Positions 32,480 to 42,579 of a DNA stretch of 64,000 bases are shown here, piece after piece. Numbering within the stretch: the stretch's first letter is position 1; every line of letters starts with the position of its first letter. Source of the stretch: Paenibacillus massiliensis subsp. panacisoli DSM 21345 (lineage in GTDB: Bacteria > Bacillota > Bacilli > Paenibacillales > Paenibacillaceae); the NCBI RefSeq assembly GCF_000426545.1, contig NZ_AUFO01000015.1:140565-204564 (forward strand). Reading direction: 5' to 3'. The notes under the pieces are model-generated. The model did not search any database and was not told where the DNA came from. It was given only the letters and a program-made list of their open reading frames with translations. A program made the position numbers and the translations under genes.

Positions 32480-33480
32480 TCCGAAGATATGTGAGAGAGA
32501 AACGAAGCTGGCTACTGCTCATTTTGGCTCTGCAGGGACTAACGATATTCGTTGCATTCGTGGATGTGAGTATCCCGCTGCTGCCTATACTATATATTGT
32601 TGTGCTGAATGGACTCATCTGTATAGCTTTTATGGCAGTAAGATACCACAAGGAGACTCGTTTTTACCGTAGTCTAGAGCAGTGGGATCATATCAATGAT
32701 CTGAACGACCTGGAGCTCGCTGACCGCCCGTTCGAATCTATAGTGTACGAGGCATTAACCAGTCAGGCTGTACGGTACCAGACCGAGGCTGCTACGCGTA
32801 TTCGACAGCTGGAGCAGGAGAAGGATGAGTTGTTATCGTGGATTCATGAGGTCAAGACACCGCTAAGTACCATGCGACTCATGCTGGATCGTGTTGGAGA
32901 CCCGGAGCTGAGAAAGGGGCTGTCTCATGAATGGCAGCGAATCCATCATCTGCTCGATCAACAGTTGCATCAGAAGCGGATATTGACCATGGAGAATGAT
33001 CTGATGATTACCGAGACGCTACTAGAGCCTATATTAAATACAGAAATTCGCGCTCTGCAATCGTGGTGCATGTTCAAGGGCATCGGCTTTGAACTGGAGC
33101 TGGCTGCTAGGCAAGTGCTGACAGACCCTAAATGGCTCAGCTTCGTATTGCGGCAGCTCCTTACGAATGCAGTGAAATACAGCGAGTCATCAGACATTCT
33201 CATCCGCAGTTACGAGCGCGCTGGGCATGTCCAGCTCATGATTCAGGATGCCGGGCGGGGAATAGAGGCTCGTGATTTGCCGCGCATTTTCGAGAAGGGC
33301 TTCACCTCCTCACGTAACCGCCAGCAGGGTGATGCGTCGGGAATGGGGCTGTACTTGACCAAGCAGGTGACCGATCTGCTGCACATTCAGTTGGAGGTCA
33401 CATCGACACTGGAAGAAGGCACCTTGTGCGTACTGACTTTTCCCATGCGCAATAGCATGATGGATATATCTGGCGTGTGA
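32476..33480 (+). CDS. BceS-like intramembrane-sensing histidine kinase (module 2)
   Basis: Two closely spaced N-terminal helices (about 12-30 and 34-55) leave almost no outer loop. H124 in SWIHEVKTPLS is the phospho-acceptor. The catalytic domain shows LLTNAVKYSES, DAGRGIE and SGMGLYLTK. At 334 residues it matches the BceS size. ATG 32476 overlaps the regulator stop; a TTG six bases upstream is less likely. Sensing is expected to depend on the ABC transporter encoded next. Confidence 0.88.
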   Translation: MIRRYVREKRSWLLLILALQGLTIFVAFVDVSIPLLPILYIVVLNGLICIAFMAVRYHKETRFYRSLEQWDHINDLNDLELADRPFESIVYEALTSQAVRYQTEAATRIRQLEQEKDELLSWIHEVKTPLSTMRLMLDRVGDPELRKGLSHEWQRIHHLLDQQLHQKRILTMENDLMITETLLEPILNTEIRALQSWCMFKGIGFELELAARQVLTDPKWLSFVLRQLLTNAVKYSESSDILIRSYERAGHVQLMIQDAGRGIEARDLPRIFEKGFTSSRNRQQGDASGMGLYLTKQVTDLLHIQLEVTSTLEEGTLCVLTFPMRNSMMDISGV

Positions 33481-33496
33481 CAACAATGTCACATGC
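33473..33496 (+). promoter_or_regulatory. BceR-type operator dyad ahead of the ABC genes (module 2)
   Basis: GCGTGTGACA and TGTCACATGC pair over ten positions around ACAA. The core TGACA-N4-TGTCA fits TnACA-N4-TGTnA, as in module 1. A TATGAT -10 (33546-33551) with GCGACA (33522-33527) as a weak -35 lies downstream. The stem is followed by TTCTTCTTTTT, so it could also act as a terminator between kinase and ABC genes. Confidence 0.7.
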
Positions 33497-33576
33497 TTCT
33501 TCTTTTTGTTCGGCGAAACGAGCGACAGTGGGGGTGCATCACCCGTATGATGAGGGTTAGAAGGAGTTGATATGAA

Positions 33577-34332
33577 GTGTTGATACTGGAAGCGCATAAT
33601 ATATCTAAAGTATACGGCAACAAGTGGAACCACCAAGAGGTGCTCAAAGGGATTGATTTGCGAATCGAGAAAGGAGAGTTCGTCGGGATCATGGGGGCCT
33701 CCGGCTCTGGAAAGACGACACTGTTGAATGTGCTCTCCTCCATCGACAAGCCCAGCGAGGGCAGCATTGTGATCGAGGGGCAAGAGTTCACTGCCATGAA
33801 GGAACGACAGCTTGCGGAATTCCGCAAGCATCACCTGGGGTTTGTATTTCAGGAATATAACCTGCTGGATACACTCACCGTGAAGGAAAATGTGCTGCTA
33901 CCTCTCTCCATCACCAAGCTTTCGAAGCAGGAGGCACACACGAGGTTCGAGGCGATTGCCAGGGAGCTCGGCATCTATGAACTCCGGGACAAGTACCCAT
34001 CTGAAATCTCTGGTGGACAGAAGCAACGCACCTCGGCAGCTAGGGCCTTCGTGCACAGGCCAAGTATTATTTTCGCTGATGAGCCAACGGGCGCGCTTGA
34101 TTCCAAGTCCGCCTCGGACTTGCTGAACAAGCTGGCAGAGCTGAATGTCAGCGAGCAAGCCACGATTGTGATGGTGACTCATGATCCTGTCGCAGCCAGC
34201 TTTTGTAGCCGCGTTGTGTTCATTCGGGACGGGCAGATCTACACCCAGCTATACCAGGGGGATCAATCGAGACAGGATTTTTTCCATGACATTATGACCA
34301 CGCAGGGGGTACTGGGCGGTGTCCGTTCATGA
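33577..34332 (+). CDS. BceA-like ABC transporter ATP-binding protein (module 2)
   Basis: Walker A is GASGSGKTT, the signature ISGGQKQR and the Walker [14 protein letters not shown], followed by MVTHD. The 251 residues fit the BceA group. The start is GTG 33577 with AAGGAG ten bases before it. The stop overlaps the permease ATG (ATGA at 34329-34332), so the ATPase and permease are translated together. Expression is expected to be induced by the regulator at 31790-32479 through the dyad at 33473-33496. Confidence 0.9.
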   Translation: MLILEAHNISKVYGNKWNHQEVLKGIDLRIEKGEFVGIMGASGSGKTTLLNVLSSIDKPSEGSIVIEGQEFTAMKERQLAEFRKHHLGFVFQEYNLLDTLTVKENVLLPLSITKLSKQEAHTRFEAIARELGIYELRDKYPSEISGGQKQRTSAARAFVHRPSIIFADEPTGALDSKSASDLLNKLAELNVSEQATIVMVTHDPVAASFCSRVVFIRDGQIYTQLYQGDQSRQDFFHDIMTTQGVLGGVRS

Positions 34333-36260
34333 CCTTGAGCTATCTAATAGTTAGAAATTTGCGGAAAAATCTCACGAATCATTACCTGTATGTGATTGCG
34401 CTCATCTTCAGTTCGGCCCTGTATTTCTCCTTCGTGACCTTGCAATATGATCCCTCGCTGAATGAGATGAAGGATTCAATTAAAGGTTCGGCGGCACTTG
34501 GAGCCGCCTCGGTAATGCTCGTAGTGATCGTAGCAATTTTCCTGCTCTACGCTAATACAATGTTCATTAAGCGGCGTAGCAAGGAGATCGGCCTTCTTCA
34601 ATTGATCGGTCTAACGAAGGGGCGGATTTTCGGGATATTAAGCGCGGAGAATCTACTGCTTTATTTTGGCTCGCTGATATGTGGTATTGGAGCGGGGTTT
34701 ACCGTCTCTCGGCTGCTGCTGATGGTCCTGCTGAAGGTGATGGGATTGCAGCAGGAAGCGGCGCTTCGCTTCTCGACGGATGCGTTACTGCAGACCATTC
34801 TTGTGTTTGCCACGCTGTATCTGCTGATTATGATTATGAACTACGGCTTCATAAGGGCACAAAGCATCCTGTCTCTCTTCGGTGCAAACTCACGCCCGCA
34901 GCAGCGTGCAGGTCACTTATCCCGCTGGGAAATAGTCATTGGCTTCCTCGGAATCGGATTCATCATGCTTGGATATTACATGTCGGCAGGGATGTTTGAG
35001 AAGGACCCATCCAATGCCATGCAACTAATGTGGATGATGCTGTGGATTCTGGGTTCTGTGATTGTAGGCACATATATGATCTATAAAGGCTCGGTTAGTC
35101 TGGCCTTTTACTATATTAGGCGAAGCAAGCAGGGATATCTGAACATTCAGGAAGTGCTGTCTTTATCGTCTCTGATGTTCCGTATGAAGTCCAATGCACT
35201 GCTCCTCACGATTATTACGACGGTATCGGCACTTGCAATCGGTCTGCTGTCCCTCAGTTATATTTCCTATTACTCGGCCGCAGCAGTGGCGAGAGAAAAT
35301 AGCCCTGATGATTTCTCTTTCGTTGATGCATCATCCAAGGAACGGTTCACCGCCGCTTTGACGGGGCAGAGAATCCACTATACAGGGGTTGAGCGACCAA
35401 GTGTAGCGGTCACGGCGAATGTCTTGGAGGTGATCTCAATGGAAGCTACTCCAGATCAGCGATGGTCCCAGCTAGAGCTGCGGGTTGTGAGTGATAGCAC
35501 TGTGGAGGGAGTAACCTTAGGCCCTGATGAGGTATTGTTCATGGGCTATGGAAGTATTGCTCGAAGACAGGTCCCGCTGCACGAGACCGGGCAGGTAACG
35601 TTCGATCTGCGAGAAGGTGTGGCAAAGCTGCAGCTTGTCGGCCTTGATGAGACTTCTATTTTACCGGGCTATTACAGTCGATTGGTCCCCGTCGCCGTGG
35701 TATCGGATGCTACATTTCAGAACATCGCGAAGCACAGCTCGTCCATGCTGCAGGAGCCATCCACCTACTATGGTGTTCGTATATCGGTATCCTCTGAGCA
35801 GACGGAGGCTTACGAGATCTATACCCGTCAGCAACATGAGCCTCCCAGTGTATCTCAACAGCAGCTTATGCTGAACGGGCGTGCCCAAATGGGGCTGATT
35901 ATGTTCATTGTCGGGTTCCTGGGGCTGATCTTCCTGCTGACGTCCGGGTGTATTCTCTACTTCAAGCAGATGGACGAAGCGGAGGAGGAGCGGGGCAGCT
36001 ATACGATTCTACGCAAGATTGGCTTCACGGAGAGCGATCTAATGCGGGGCATTCGACTCAAGCAGTGCCTCAATTTCGGTATTCCATTGTTGATCGGACT
36101 GAGCCATAGTTATTTTGCGGTGAAGTCGGGATGGTTCTTTTTCGGTACAGAACTAGTTACCCCGATGCTGCTTGTGATGAGTGTCTATACCTTGCTGTAT
36201 TCATTATTCGGTGTGCTGTCTATACGTTATTTCAAGCAAGTTATTCATACCTCTCTATAA
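34329..36260 (+). CDS. BceB-like ABC transporter permease (module 2)
   Basis: The 643-residue permease has an FtsX-type first helix after [12 protein letters not shown], about ten helices and a large outer domain between helices seven and eight (about residues 315-525). This is the BceB layout. The outer domain shares little with module 1 by eye, so the two modules probably recognise different peptides. It closes a five-kilobase regulator-kinase-ATPase-permease unit. Confidence 0.88.
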   Translation: MTLSYLIVRNLRKNLTNHYLYVIALIFSSALYFSFVTLQYDPSLNEMKDSIKGSAALGAASVMLVVIVAIFLLYANTMFIKRRSKEIGLLQLIGLTKGRIFGILSAENLLLYFGSLICGIGAGFTVSRLLLMVLLKVMGLQQEAALRFSTDALLQTILVFATLYLLIMIMNYGFIRAQSILSLFGANSRPQQRAGHLSRWEIVIGFLGIGFIMLGYYMSAGMFEKDPSNAMQLMWMMLWILGSVIVGTYMIYKGSVSLAFYYIRRSKQGYLNIQEVLSLSSLMFRMKSNALLLTIITTVSALAIGLLSLSYISYYSAAAVARENSPDDFSFVDASSKERFTAALTGQRIHYTGVERPSVAVTANVLEVISMEATPDQRWSQLELRVVSDSTVEGVTLGPDEVLFMGYGSIARRQVPLHETGQVTFDLREGVAKLQLVGLDETSILPGYYSRLVPVAVVSDATFQNIAKHSSSMLQEPSTYYGVRISVSSEQTEAYEIYTRQQHEPPSVSQQQLMLNGRAQMGLIMFIVGFLGLIFLLTSGCILYFKQMDEAEEERGSYTILRKIGFTESDLMRGIRLKQCLNFGIPLLIGLSHSYFAVKSGWFFFGTELVTPMLLVMSVYTLLYSLFGVLSIRYFKQVIHTSL

Positions 36261-36415
36261 ATAAAGTTGAAATTTGTCGGAAAAATGTGACTAATGTCAT
36301 TGCGAACGTATAAAAAGCCAGGATTATTTTACCGATACATTGATTGTTATATGCATCTTCGTGAAATTCATTTAGGTCTATATTAACAATTATCGGAAAA
36401 AGGGTGGCTCACGAC

Positions 36416-38104
36416 ATGAGAAGCATGAGCATTGGCACAAAAATAAGTATGATCCTGATCGGCATCATTCTCGCCTATTCGGTAGCCATAGGAATCAGTG
36501 TGGCTTTTGAGATGAAACGAGGCATAGCTGCGTTCGCTACGGAGAAGGCCAAGCGGGATCTGGACATGACAGAACGCTTAATTCAATACAAGATTCCAGG
36601 CGACTGGGAGGTGCGTAACGGCCAGCTATATAAAGGAACGACCTTGATGGACGGTAACTTTGAATTGGTGGATGAGATTGGTGAAGCCTCTGGGGATACC
36701 GCGACAATCTTTCGGGGAGATGAGCGTGTAGCTACCAATGTCATGATCGACGGGGAACGGGCGGTCGGAACCAAGGTATCCGAAGCGGTAGCAGACACTG
36801 TATTGAAGCAGGGACAAAGCTATTATGGGCAGGCGGTGGTGGTCGGTCAGACGTATCAGACAGCTTACGAGCCGATCCGGAATGCGGCTGGAGAGACTAT
36901 CGGCATTCTCTATGTCGGTGCCTCCCAATCGTTGATGGATGTTATTATGGCCTCATTCTTACGTACCTTTCTTATTGTGGGTCTGCTGGCGATGACAATT
37001 ACTCTGGTGCTGATCTTATGGTATATACGACGGGTCAGTCGCCGGATTCAGCGCGTATCGGCTGCGATTAGGCAGGCAGGTACCGGTGATTTTACACAAT
37101 CGGTTACAGATCCGGTGCAAGATGAGATTGGTCAACTGGCTGGCGGCTACAATGAGATGAGACTGAACCTGCAGGAGATTATTAGCCGAGGATTGCAGGC
37201 AGCTCATAAGGTCAAAGCATCAACAGGAATGCTGCAGCAGATCGCCGAGCAGACCCGTAAGGAGTCACAGCACATTGCTTCTACTGCAACGCAGGTTGCC
37301 GATGGGGCGGATAGTCAGACCAAGAGCACTGCAGAGAATCTGAAGGCAATGGAGGAGCTGTCTGCAGGTGTGCAGCGTATTGCTGAGCGTGCAACTTACA
37401 TCTCCAGTTCGGCAGCTTCTTCGCGGAGCCAGGCATTGATTGGTGGCGAGACCGTACAATTATCCGTCAGACAGATGTCCGCGATCCATACCTCTGCCCA
37501 AGAGACAGAGCAGGTCATTAGCCTGCTGGAGCAGAAGTCGCACCAGATTCATCATATGGTAGGGGCTATTCAGGACATTGCGCGCCAGACCAATCTGCTT
37601 GCGCTGAATGCATCCATCGAAGCGGCCAGAGCAGGAGAGCATGGGAAGGGCTTCTCTGTCGTATCCGAGGAGGTGCGTAAGCTGGCTCAGCAATCGGCGG
37701 ATTCCTCCACCACCATTGAGAAGCTGGTTAGCGCCATGGAGCTTGAGATGAGCCAATCAACAGCCTCCATGTCACATGTAATCCGCGAGGTCGAGGAAGG
37801 ACTGCGGTTAACGACAGAGACAGAACGTCATTTCGGGCATATTCTGGAGATGAATACCCAGATCGCCGGGGAGCTGGAGGATATGGTGGCCACTACGGAG
37901 GAAATGTCGGCAGGAGTAGAAGAGATTACAGCTTCGGTGCATGAGATCAGCCACCACGCTGTGCAGGCCAGCCTGAACGCACAGCAGACCGCGAGCTCGG
38001 CAGCCATGCAGCTGGATTCGATTGAACAGGTAAAGACCTCTTCAGATGATCTGTCGGAGGTTTCTGATGAGCTGCATACCTCGTTGAGTCAATTCAGAAT
38101 CTAG
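36416..38104 (+). CDS. Methyl-accepting chemotaxis protein with single-Cache-like sensor
   Basis: Helices at about residues 11-31 and 184-206 bracket a 150-residue outer domain with the [16 protein letters not shown] and [19 protein letters not shown] patterns of single Cache (sCache) sensors. A HAMP domain and a long cytoplasmic coiled coil follow; its signalling tip is [21 protein letters not shown], given here in its standard form. It would bind a small ligand outside and steer CheA activity. ATG 36416 is preferred to GTG 36404 because AAAGGGTGG lies between them. The ligand is unknown. It stands alone after the second Bce module. Confidence 0.9.
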   Translation: MRSMSIGTKISMILIGIILAYSVAIGISVAFEMKRGIAAFATEKAKRDLDMTERLIQYKIPGDWEVRNGQLYKGTTLMDGNFELVDEIGEASGDTATIFRGDERVATNVMIDGERAVGTKVSEAVADTVLKQGQSYYGQAVVVGQTYQTAYEPIRNAAGETIGILYVGASQSLMDVIMASFLRTFLIVGLLAMTITLVLILWYIRRVSRRIQRVSAAIRQAGTGDFTQSVTDPVQDEIGQLAGGYNEMRLNLQEIISRGLQAAHKVKASTGMLQQIAEQTRKESQHIASTATQVADGADSQTKSTAENLKAMEELSAGVQRIAERATYISSSAASSRSQALIGGETVQLSVRQMSAIHTSAQETEQVISLLEQKSHQIHHMVGAIQDIARQTNLLALNASIEAARAGEHGKGFSVVSEEVRKLAQQSADSSTTIEKLVSAMELEMSQSTASMSHVIREVEEGLRLTTETERHFGHILEMNTQIAGELEDMVATTEEMSAGVEEITASVHEISHHAVQASLNAQQTASSAAMQLDSIEQVKTSSDDLSEVSDELHTSLSQFRI

Positions 38105-38177
38105 AGCTGGTGTAAATAAATTCCTGAAGGCTGCAACAATCCCCCATGGTCATACGTCCAAGGGCTGAGGTGAGGAT

Positions 38178-38837
38178 ATGAGACCGAAGGCTGTGTGGTT
38201 GGGAATTTGTATCTTGGCGTTGCTGCTTACGGGAACTTGGACTATGGCTCCTGCCCCTGCATATGCGTGTTCTTGTGTAGAGCCGGGTCCGGTGGAGGAG
38301 AGACTGGAGCGAAAGACGGCTGTATTTCAAGGGACGGTAACCAGTATCAAGGAGCCTGTCCTGCAGAAGATTATGTCCAGCGAAGACCCTGTGAAGGTTA
38401 CTTTTACAGTGAAGCAGCTATGGAAAGGGGAGCCTCGTGGGGAACTAAGCATACGTACAGCTATGTCTGGGGCAAGCTGCGGCTATGAGGACTTCCGGGT
38501 GAATGAGGAATATCTGGTATTTGCCTATGGAGATCCTAATGACCTGAAGACGGGACTCTGCGAGGGAACGAAGCCGGTAGCTGAGGCGGGTGAGGAGCTT
38601 GCCAAATTGGGTAACGGGTATTTGCCGGCTCAGACGGGGGTGTCAGTCCAATTGGAGGCGGCGCCTGGGGCGTCAGCTCAGCGAGATGGACCGAATACGG
38701 AGGCTGGACAGGAACAACAGGAGACATCGTCCTCTAGCGGCAAGCTGGTTGTGGCGCTCATTATTTCCACCGTTATCGCAGCACTTCTGGCTGGGGTAAG
38801 ACTCTACTATGTACGAAGGAAGCGTATAGGTGACTGA
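38178..38837 (+). CDS. TIMP/NTR-like secreted protein with C-terminal membrane anchor
   Basis: A signal peptide ends APAYA, after which the mature protein starts C31-S-C33. A Cys-x-Cys at the very N terminus is the hallmark of TIMP-like netrin-related (NTR) domains, and FQGTVTSIKEP and TFTVKQLWKGEP are typical of its OB-fold strands. Additional cysteines at about 98 and 124 could form the matching disulfides. A low-complexity Ala/Gln/Glu linker (about 155-187) leads to one C-terminal helix and a basic tail RRKRIGD. LPAQTG in the linker is not a sortase signal. A role in inhibiting or binding an extracellular protease is suggested only by the fold. Confidence 0.7.
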   Translation: MRPKAVWLGICILALLLTGTWTMAPAPAYACSCVEPGPVEERLERKTAVFQGTVTSIKEPVLQKIMSSEDPVKVTFTVKQLWKGEPRGELSIRTAMSGASCGYEDFRVNEEYLVFAYGDPNDLKTGLCEGTKPVAEAGEELAKLGNGYLPAQTGVSVQLEAAPGASAQRDGPNTEAGQEQQETSSSSGKLVVALIISTVIAALLAGVRLYYVRRKRIGD

Positions 38838-38850
38838 ATACTATGAGCTG

Positions 38851-38887
38851 GACCCTATTCCTTAATTTCAGGAGCAGGGTTCTTTTT
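38851..38887 (+). terminator. Intrinsic terminator of the TIMP-like gene
   Basis: ACCCT...TCC and GGA..AGGGT pair around TTAATTTCA and are followed by TCTTTTTC. Confidence 0.8.
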
Positions 38888-39188
38888 CTGTGGGAGCCCA
38901 AATTGCACGTAATAGCATGATAGCGTCGGATTCGGTTTACATCTATGAAAGGATACGTGCTACGTATGTTTGATATTGTGAGCTTTGTATCGGATAATTT
39001 GTTTCAAGTTTCAATATGTATGGAAATGCCAAAAAAAGGAGAAAAGGGCGCGATAATGTTGAAGATAACGTAGTAGATTTGAATAACTTGGTGTGATATA
39101 TCTAACGTTTTATTACCTTATATTGGTATTGTACTGAAAACAAGAGACATCAGCCGAGCCTCTAAATTGAATTAGGAGAGTGGTTCGC
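38888..39188 (+). other. AT-rich intergenic region before the secreted protein genes
   Basis: Composition becomes visibly more AT-rich from about 38960. I see no gene; the SD TTAGGAGAG (39172-39180) belongs to the TTG start at 39189. Confidence 0.5.
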
Positions 39189-40325
39189 TTGGCTTTTAGT
39201 AAAATAAAAACCATACTAAGTATAGTAGCATCTAGTGCTGTTTTGTTGGCTGCGTCAGTTTCACCATCTTATGCAGAATCTCTTCCTGACACCAATAAAT
39301 TTGATCAATATCGCAAGAGTATTATTCAGGATGAAATTCAATTAGCAACGAATAGTACATCAAAAAATAACGTATCAGCAATCAGTAAACTTCAGAGTAC
39401 AATTGATATGTTAGAAGCAGCCGAGATTGTAGAATTAAATTTTAATGAGGAGGGTGCCCTTGTTACAGCCGAGAACTCGCAAGCTAGAGCCGTAACTGAC
39501 CGCTTTATCAAAGAATCAGTATTTGTCAGTAATGACGTAAATAATGATGTATATTCGGGCGATATCGTTCAGGAAGATGAGACAATCGGGTTACAATCCA
39601 TTATTTCAAACCCGTCAACTCCACCAGCAGGGGCAGAAACTGGGGCGTTTCACAGAATTCAGACACCATCCAGCAATTCTTTAGCTAATTCATATACTGG
39701 CGTGGTAGCTGATTCCATCACATTACCGGATTATGATATCAACGCAGCATTGACATCACCTACAGAGGCTGCATATTTATATACTGGAATTGATCCAGGT
39801 ATAGCTGAAGTGGGATTGACTACGACTAGACAAACTGGATTAAATATGCCCGCCGGTTGGTATCCGGTTTTTCATGCAAAGGCAACACATGAGGTTGGCA
39901 GTGGTGATGACAACGGTAATGGCAATTCGGTAACTTATTACTATGACTCAGCTCATCGGTACAGTGGTGGTGCCAGTGTTAGTTACTACAAAGTCTATTA
40001 TAAATACGATGAATCATATTTAAGTGTAAGATATATACTAGGCTCACAGATTTATCTGATCAATTTTAAAAGCACATCACCAAAGGGGCTATCTGTCAAA
40101 AGATTAACAACTATTGCCATGAATGGTGTTACTAATAACAAGCAGAAATTTAGAGTTCCATTCAAAACATATGCGGTGTGGAATAATATGAAGTTTATGT
40201 ACAACAATGGATCGCTAACTAAATACCCGAGTGAAATTAGTGGTTTAAAAACAGAAACCTGGAATCACGGTGGCACCTTAGATTACATAAAATCAGGCAC
40301 CAAAGAGTCTATAAAAATATATTGA
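39189..40325 (+). CDS. Secreted protein of unknown function, AT-rich gene
   Basis: A signal peptide (FSKIKTILSIVASSAVLLAA, cleavage near SYA-ES) precedes about 345 residues rich in Asn, Ser, Thr and Tyr with no helix-rich or enzyme motif that I recognise. The C-terminal half has many short YYYDS/YYKVYYKYDE-like beta segments, as in secreted beta-sandwich proteins. TTG at 39189 is favoured because AGGAG lies ten bases upstream and overlaps the GTG at 39180. The gene is clearly more AT-rich than those around it, which hints at horizontal gain. It forms a unit with the next secreted protein. Confidence 0.65.
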   Translation: MAFSKIKTILSIVASSAVLLAASVSPSYAESLPDTNKFDQYRKSIIQDEIQLATNSTSKNNVSAISKLQSTIDMLEAAEIVELNFNEEGALVTAENSQARAVTDRFIKESVFVSNDVNNDVYSGDIVQEDETIGLQSIISNPSTPPAGAETGAFHRIQTPSSNSLANSYTGVVADSITLPDYDINAALTSPTEAAYLYTGIDPGIAEVGLTTTRQTGLNMPAGWYPVFHAKATHEVGSGDDNGNGNSVTYYYDSAHRYSGGASVSYYKVYYKYDESYLSVRYILGSQIYLINFKSTSPKGLSVKRLTTIAMNGVTNNKQKFRVPFKTYAVWNNMKFMYNNGSLTKYPSEISGLKTETWNHGGTLDYIKSGTKESIKIY

Positions 40326-40345
40326 TAGGCAAAAAGAATTAAAGG

Positions 40346-40367
40346 GAGGCCAGAGAACTCTGGCCTC
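40346..40367 (+). terminator. Hairpin between the two secreted protein genes
   Basis: GAGGCCAGAG and CTCTGGCCTC pair perfectly around AA. Only TATCC follows, so it may attenuate rather than stop transcription, lowering expression of the second gene. Confidence 0.5.
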
Positions 40368-40393
40368 TATCCTTGAATAAGGGGGCAGTATTT

Positions 40394-41458
40394 ATGAAAA
40401 AAATGGGTATGATCCTTATATTTTTGATTGTATTTTCAACCTGTGCTTCGGCAAGTGCGGCACCAAAACAGACCTTTATTCCAATTGATGTAATTAATAA
40501 CACTACGCAGGCCTACCCGCTTACAGATCAGTCTACCCTGCTGGTTGATCATTTGAACAACACCCTGCGGGTGGTTGACTTAAATACTCAGGAAGCATTG
40601 TGGAGCAAGACATATACACCCATTTACGATTATTATGTGTTGAGCAATCCTGTCAAAATCGTGGTCATAACAGCGGACAATAATCTACCTAAAAAGATTG
40701 TCCTATCCCCAAATGGCACACTTCTGTCGCAGCAGTCTTTTCCGAATATCAAGCTTAACGGAATTCAGGATATATGCTGGTCTCCGGCCAGCAGCGGAGG
40801 TAAGGAAAGATTGATTGTGTCATCCAGCGATCGGATTTTGCTGTATCAATCTCCCTGGAAGAAGGCGTCTTCCTCTATTCCTATTGCAGTATCTGGTGAT
40901 AAAGAATATGAGCTTACTATTGTGAAGGATATCCAAGCTCAATTTCCGTATGTAGTCGTTAAATTAAATGGAGACAATAGTACACAGTCACAGGACTTGT
41001 ATCGAATCATAGATGTTGCAACGAAGAAGAAAATCACCGTAGCTGCGGACTGGAATGTAAGTTCTAATTTTGCCTTGGAAGGCAAGGAGCTTGTGATGTA
41101 TACATCAAGTATTCAGGGCTTTCCCATGGGAATCAATCCGGGACAGAAATATACGGTGTTCGCACGATATGATGTGAAGACTGGTGCTCCTGTCGTCAAG
41201 CTTACACGCAGCTTTAACAATTCGGAAGCGAACTGGAGAACAAGTTATATTCAATCCAGGCTTATCTTGTCGGATTCGGATAACCCTACAACCTTCGCTA
41301 TGTATAATAAAGAGGCCACACTTGTAAAAGAAGCTCAATCGACGGCAAATGCTAATACGATGAAAAGCCAGCCCATCGGATACAATAACAGCCAATTGTT
41401 CTTATTAACTCCTTCAGGCGAGGGCAAGGCACAGATTGCTGCCGTAAGTCTGAATTGA
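40394..41458 (+). CDS. Secreted protein, possible beta-propeller-like fold
   Basis: The signal peptide MGMILIFLIVFSTCASASA is followed by about 330 residues with repeated strand-turn units such as LLVDHLNNTLRVVDLNTQE, then ALWSKTY, reminiscent of PQQ- or WD-like propeller blades. No catalytic residues are apparent. ATG 40394 has AAGGGGG eight bases upstream; the in-frame TTG at 40373 does not. It lies 68 bp after the previous secreted protein gene and shares its AT-rich start, GC rising towards the 3' end. Function is unknown. Confidence 0.6.
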   Translation: MKKMGMILIFLIVFSTCASASAAPKQTFIPIDVINNTTQAYPLTDQSTLLVDHLNNTLRVVDLNTQEALWSKTYTPIYDYYVLSNPVKIVVITADNNLPKKIVLSPNGTLLSQQSFPNIKLNGIQDICWSPASSGGKERLIVSSSDRILLYQSPWKKASSSIPIAVSGDKEYELTIVKDIQAQFPYVVVKLNGDNSTQSQDLYRIIDVATKKKITVAADWNVSSNFALEGKELVMYTSSIQGFPMGINPGQKYTVFARYDVKTGAPVVKLTRSFNNSEANWRTSYIQSRLILSDSDNPTTFAMYNKEATLVKEAQSTANANTMKSQPIGYNNSQLFLLTPSGEGKAQIAAVSLN

Positions 41459-41532
41459 CTGAGGTTCCAACTCTACAGCTTCGCTTGTGATACAAGGTCC
41501 GACCTCTGAATGACCTAATAATGCGAAAGGGA

Positions 41533-41567
41533 CTGTCCCTAAGGCCAAGTTAATGACCTTTGGGGAC
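41533..41567. terminator. Long hairpin between convergent genes
   Basis: TGTCCCTAAGG and CCTTTGGGGACA pair across an AT-rich loop (CCAAGTTAATGA). It separates the secreted protein gene from the convergent transketolase genes and probably stops transcription from both sides, although no T run follows. Confidence 0.5.
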
Positions 41568-41607
41568 AACCCCAAACCAAAAGTGTATCTCACGGATAAG
41601 CTGACGA

Positions 41608-42579
41608 TCAGCTATTTTTAAGCGAAACAACTTCCTCCGCTGTACTTACAATATCTTTTATTGTCAGCTTATAGAACTGTTTCAGGTATTCAAGCTTACC
41701 GACCTGACCAAATTGTTCATGGACCCCGATTCGCCGCATTCGGGTAGGGCAATGTTCGCTTAGAACCTCGGCCACTGCACTTCCCAGACCGCCAATAACG
41801 TTATGGTTTTCCGCCGTAACGACCGCTTTTGTTTTTTCGGCGTACTTCACAATTAAATCTTTATCGATTGGTTTGATGGAGAACATATCGATTACAGTTG
41901 CTTCGATTCCTTGTTCTTGCAGCAGGTCTGCCGCTTTCAAGGATTCCGCCACCATAATACCGCTTGCAATAATGGTGACATCGCCTCCTTCACGCAGAAC
42001 CTTGCCTTTCCCTGCTTCAAAGACCTCGTTTTCAGGATACAGCTTTACTGCATTTTTGCGGATCGTTCGGATGTAATGAATACCGTGCTCTTTTTCGATT
42101 TTGCGAAGCAAGTAACGAAGCATGGTGGAATCGCTCACTTCATATACATGAGCACCGGGAATCAGACGGACAAGGCCGAGATCTTCGAAGGCCATATGTG
42201 TACCGCCGTTATGCTCAGCTGTTACTCCGGCATCAGATCCTAATATTTTGATATTCGTTTTTGCATAACCGCCTGAAATGAACAGCTGGTCAAACGTGCG
42301 GCGGGTAGCGAACTGGCCGAATGTATGAACGTAGGGGATTCTTCCTGTAAGCGACAGGCCGGCTGCAACCCCCATCATATTCGCTTCCATAATCCCGGTA
42401 TTGATGATTTGCTCCGGAATCTCTTTGATAATTTTATTCGTGGAGATCGCGCTCATTAAATCAGCTTCCAAGCCGATAACATTGGGATTTGCCTTGGCCA
42501 GCTCCAATAGCGTATTGGCATACATTTGACGCATTTCCACGTTCTCTATTTCATAGTTTTTGGCACTTGCGTTCATCAT
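41608..42579 (-). CDS. Transketolase C-terminal subunit (split transketolase)
   Basis: The 323-residue protein contains the pyrimidine-binding half of a thiamine-diphosphate transketolase, with the catalytic Glu in NTGIMEANMMGVAAGLSL, the HTFGQFATRRTFDQ block, and the C-terminal VVTAENHNVIGGLGSAVAE domain. Its ATG overlaps the stop of the N-terminal subunit gene (ATGA at 42576-42579), so the subunits are co-translated. The pair transfers two-carbon units between sugar phosphates. Its place at the end of a sugar PTS cluster suggests that it processes the phosphorylated sugar that is imported. Confidence 0.88.
   Translation of the reverse strand: MMNASAKNYEIENVEMRQMYANTLLELAKANPNVIGLEADLMSAISTNKIIKEIPEQIINTGIMEANMMGVAAGLSLTGRIPYVHTFGQFATRRTFDQLFISGGYAKTNIKILGSDAGVTAEHNGGTHMAFEDLGLVRLIPGAHVYEVSDSTMLRYLLRKIEKEHGIHYIRTIRKNAVKLYPENEVFEAGKGKVLREGGDVTIIASGIMVAESLKAADLLQEQGIEATVIDMFSIKPIDKDLIVKYAEKTKAVVTAENHNVIGGLGSAVAEVLSEHCPTRMRRIGVHEQFGQVGKLEYLKQFYKLTIKDIVSTAEEVVSLKNS

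Noticed and set aside
38625..38645. LPAQTG as a sortase signal in the TIMP-like protein
   Set aside because: It is not LPxTG, and it is not followed directly by a membrane helix and basic tail; the helix is about 45 residues later.
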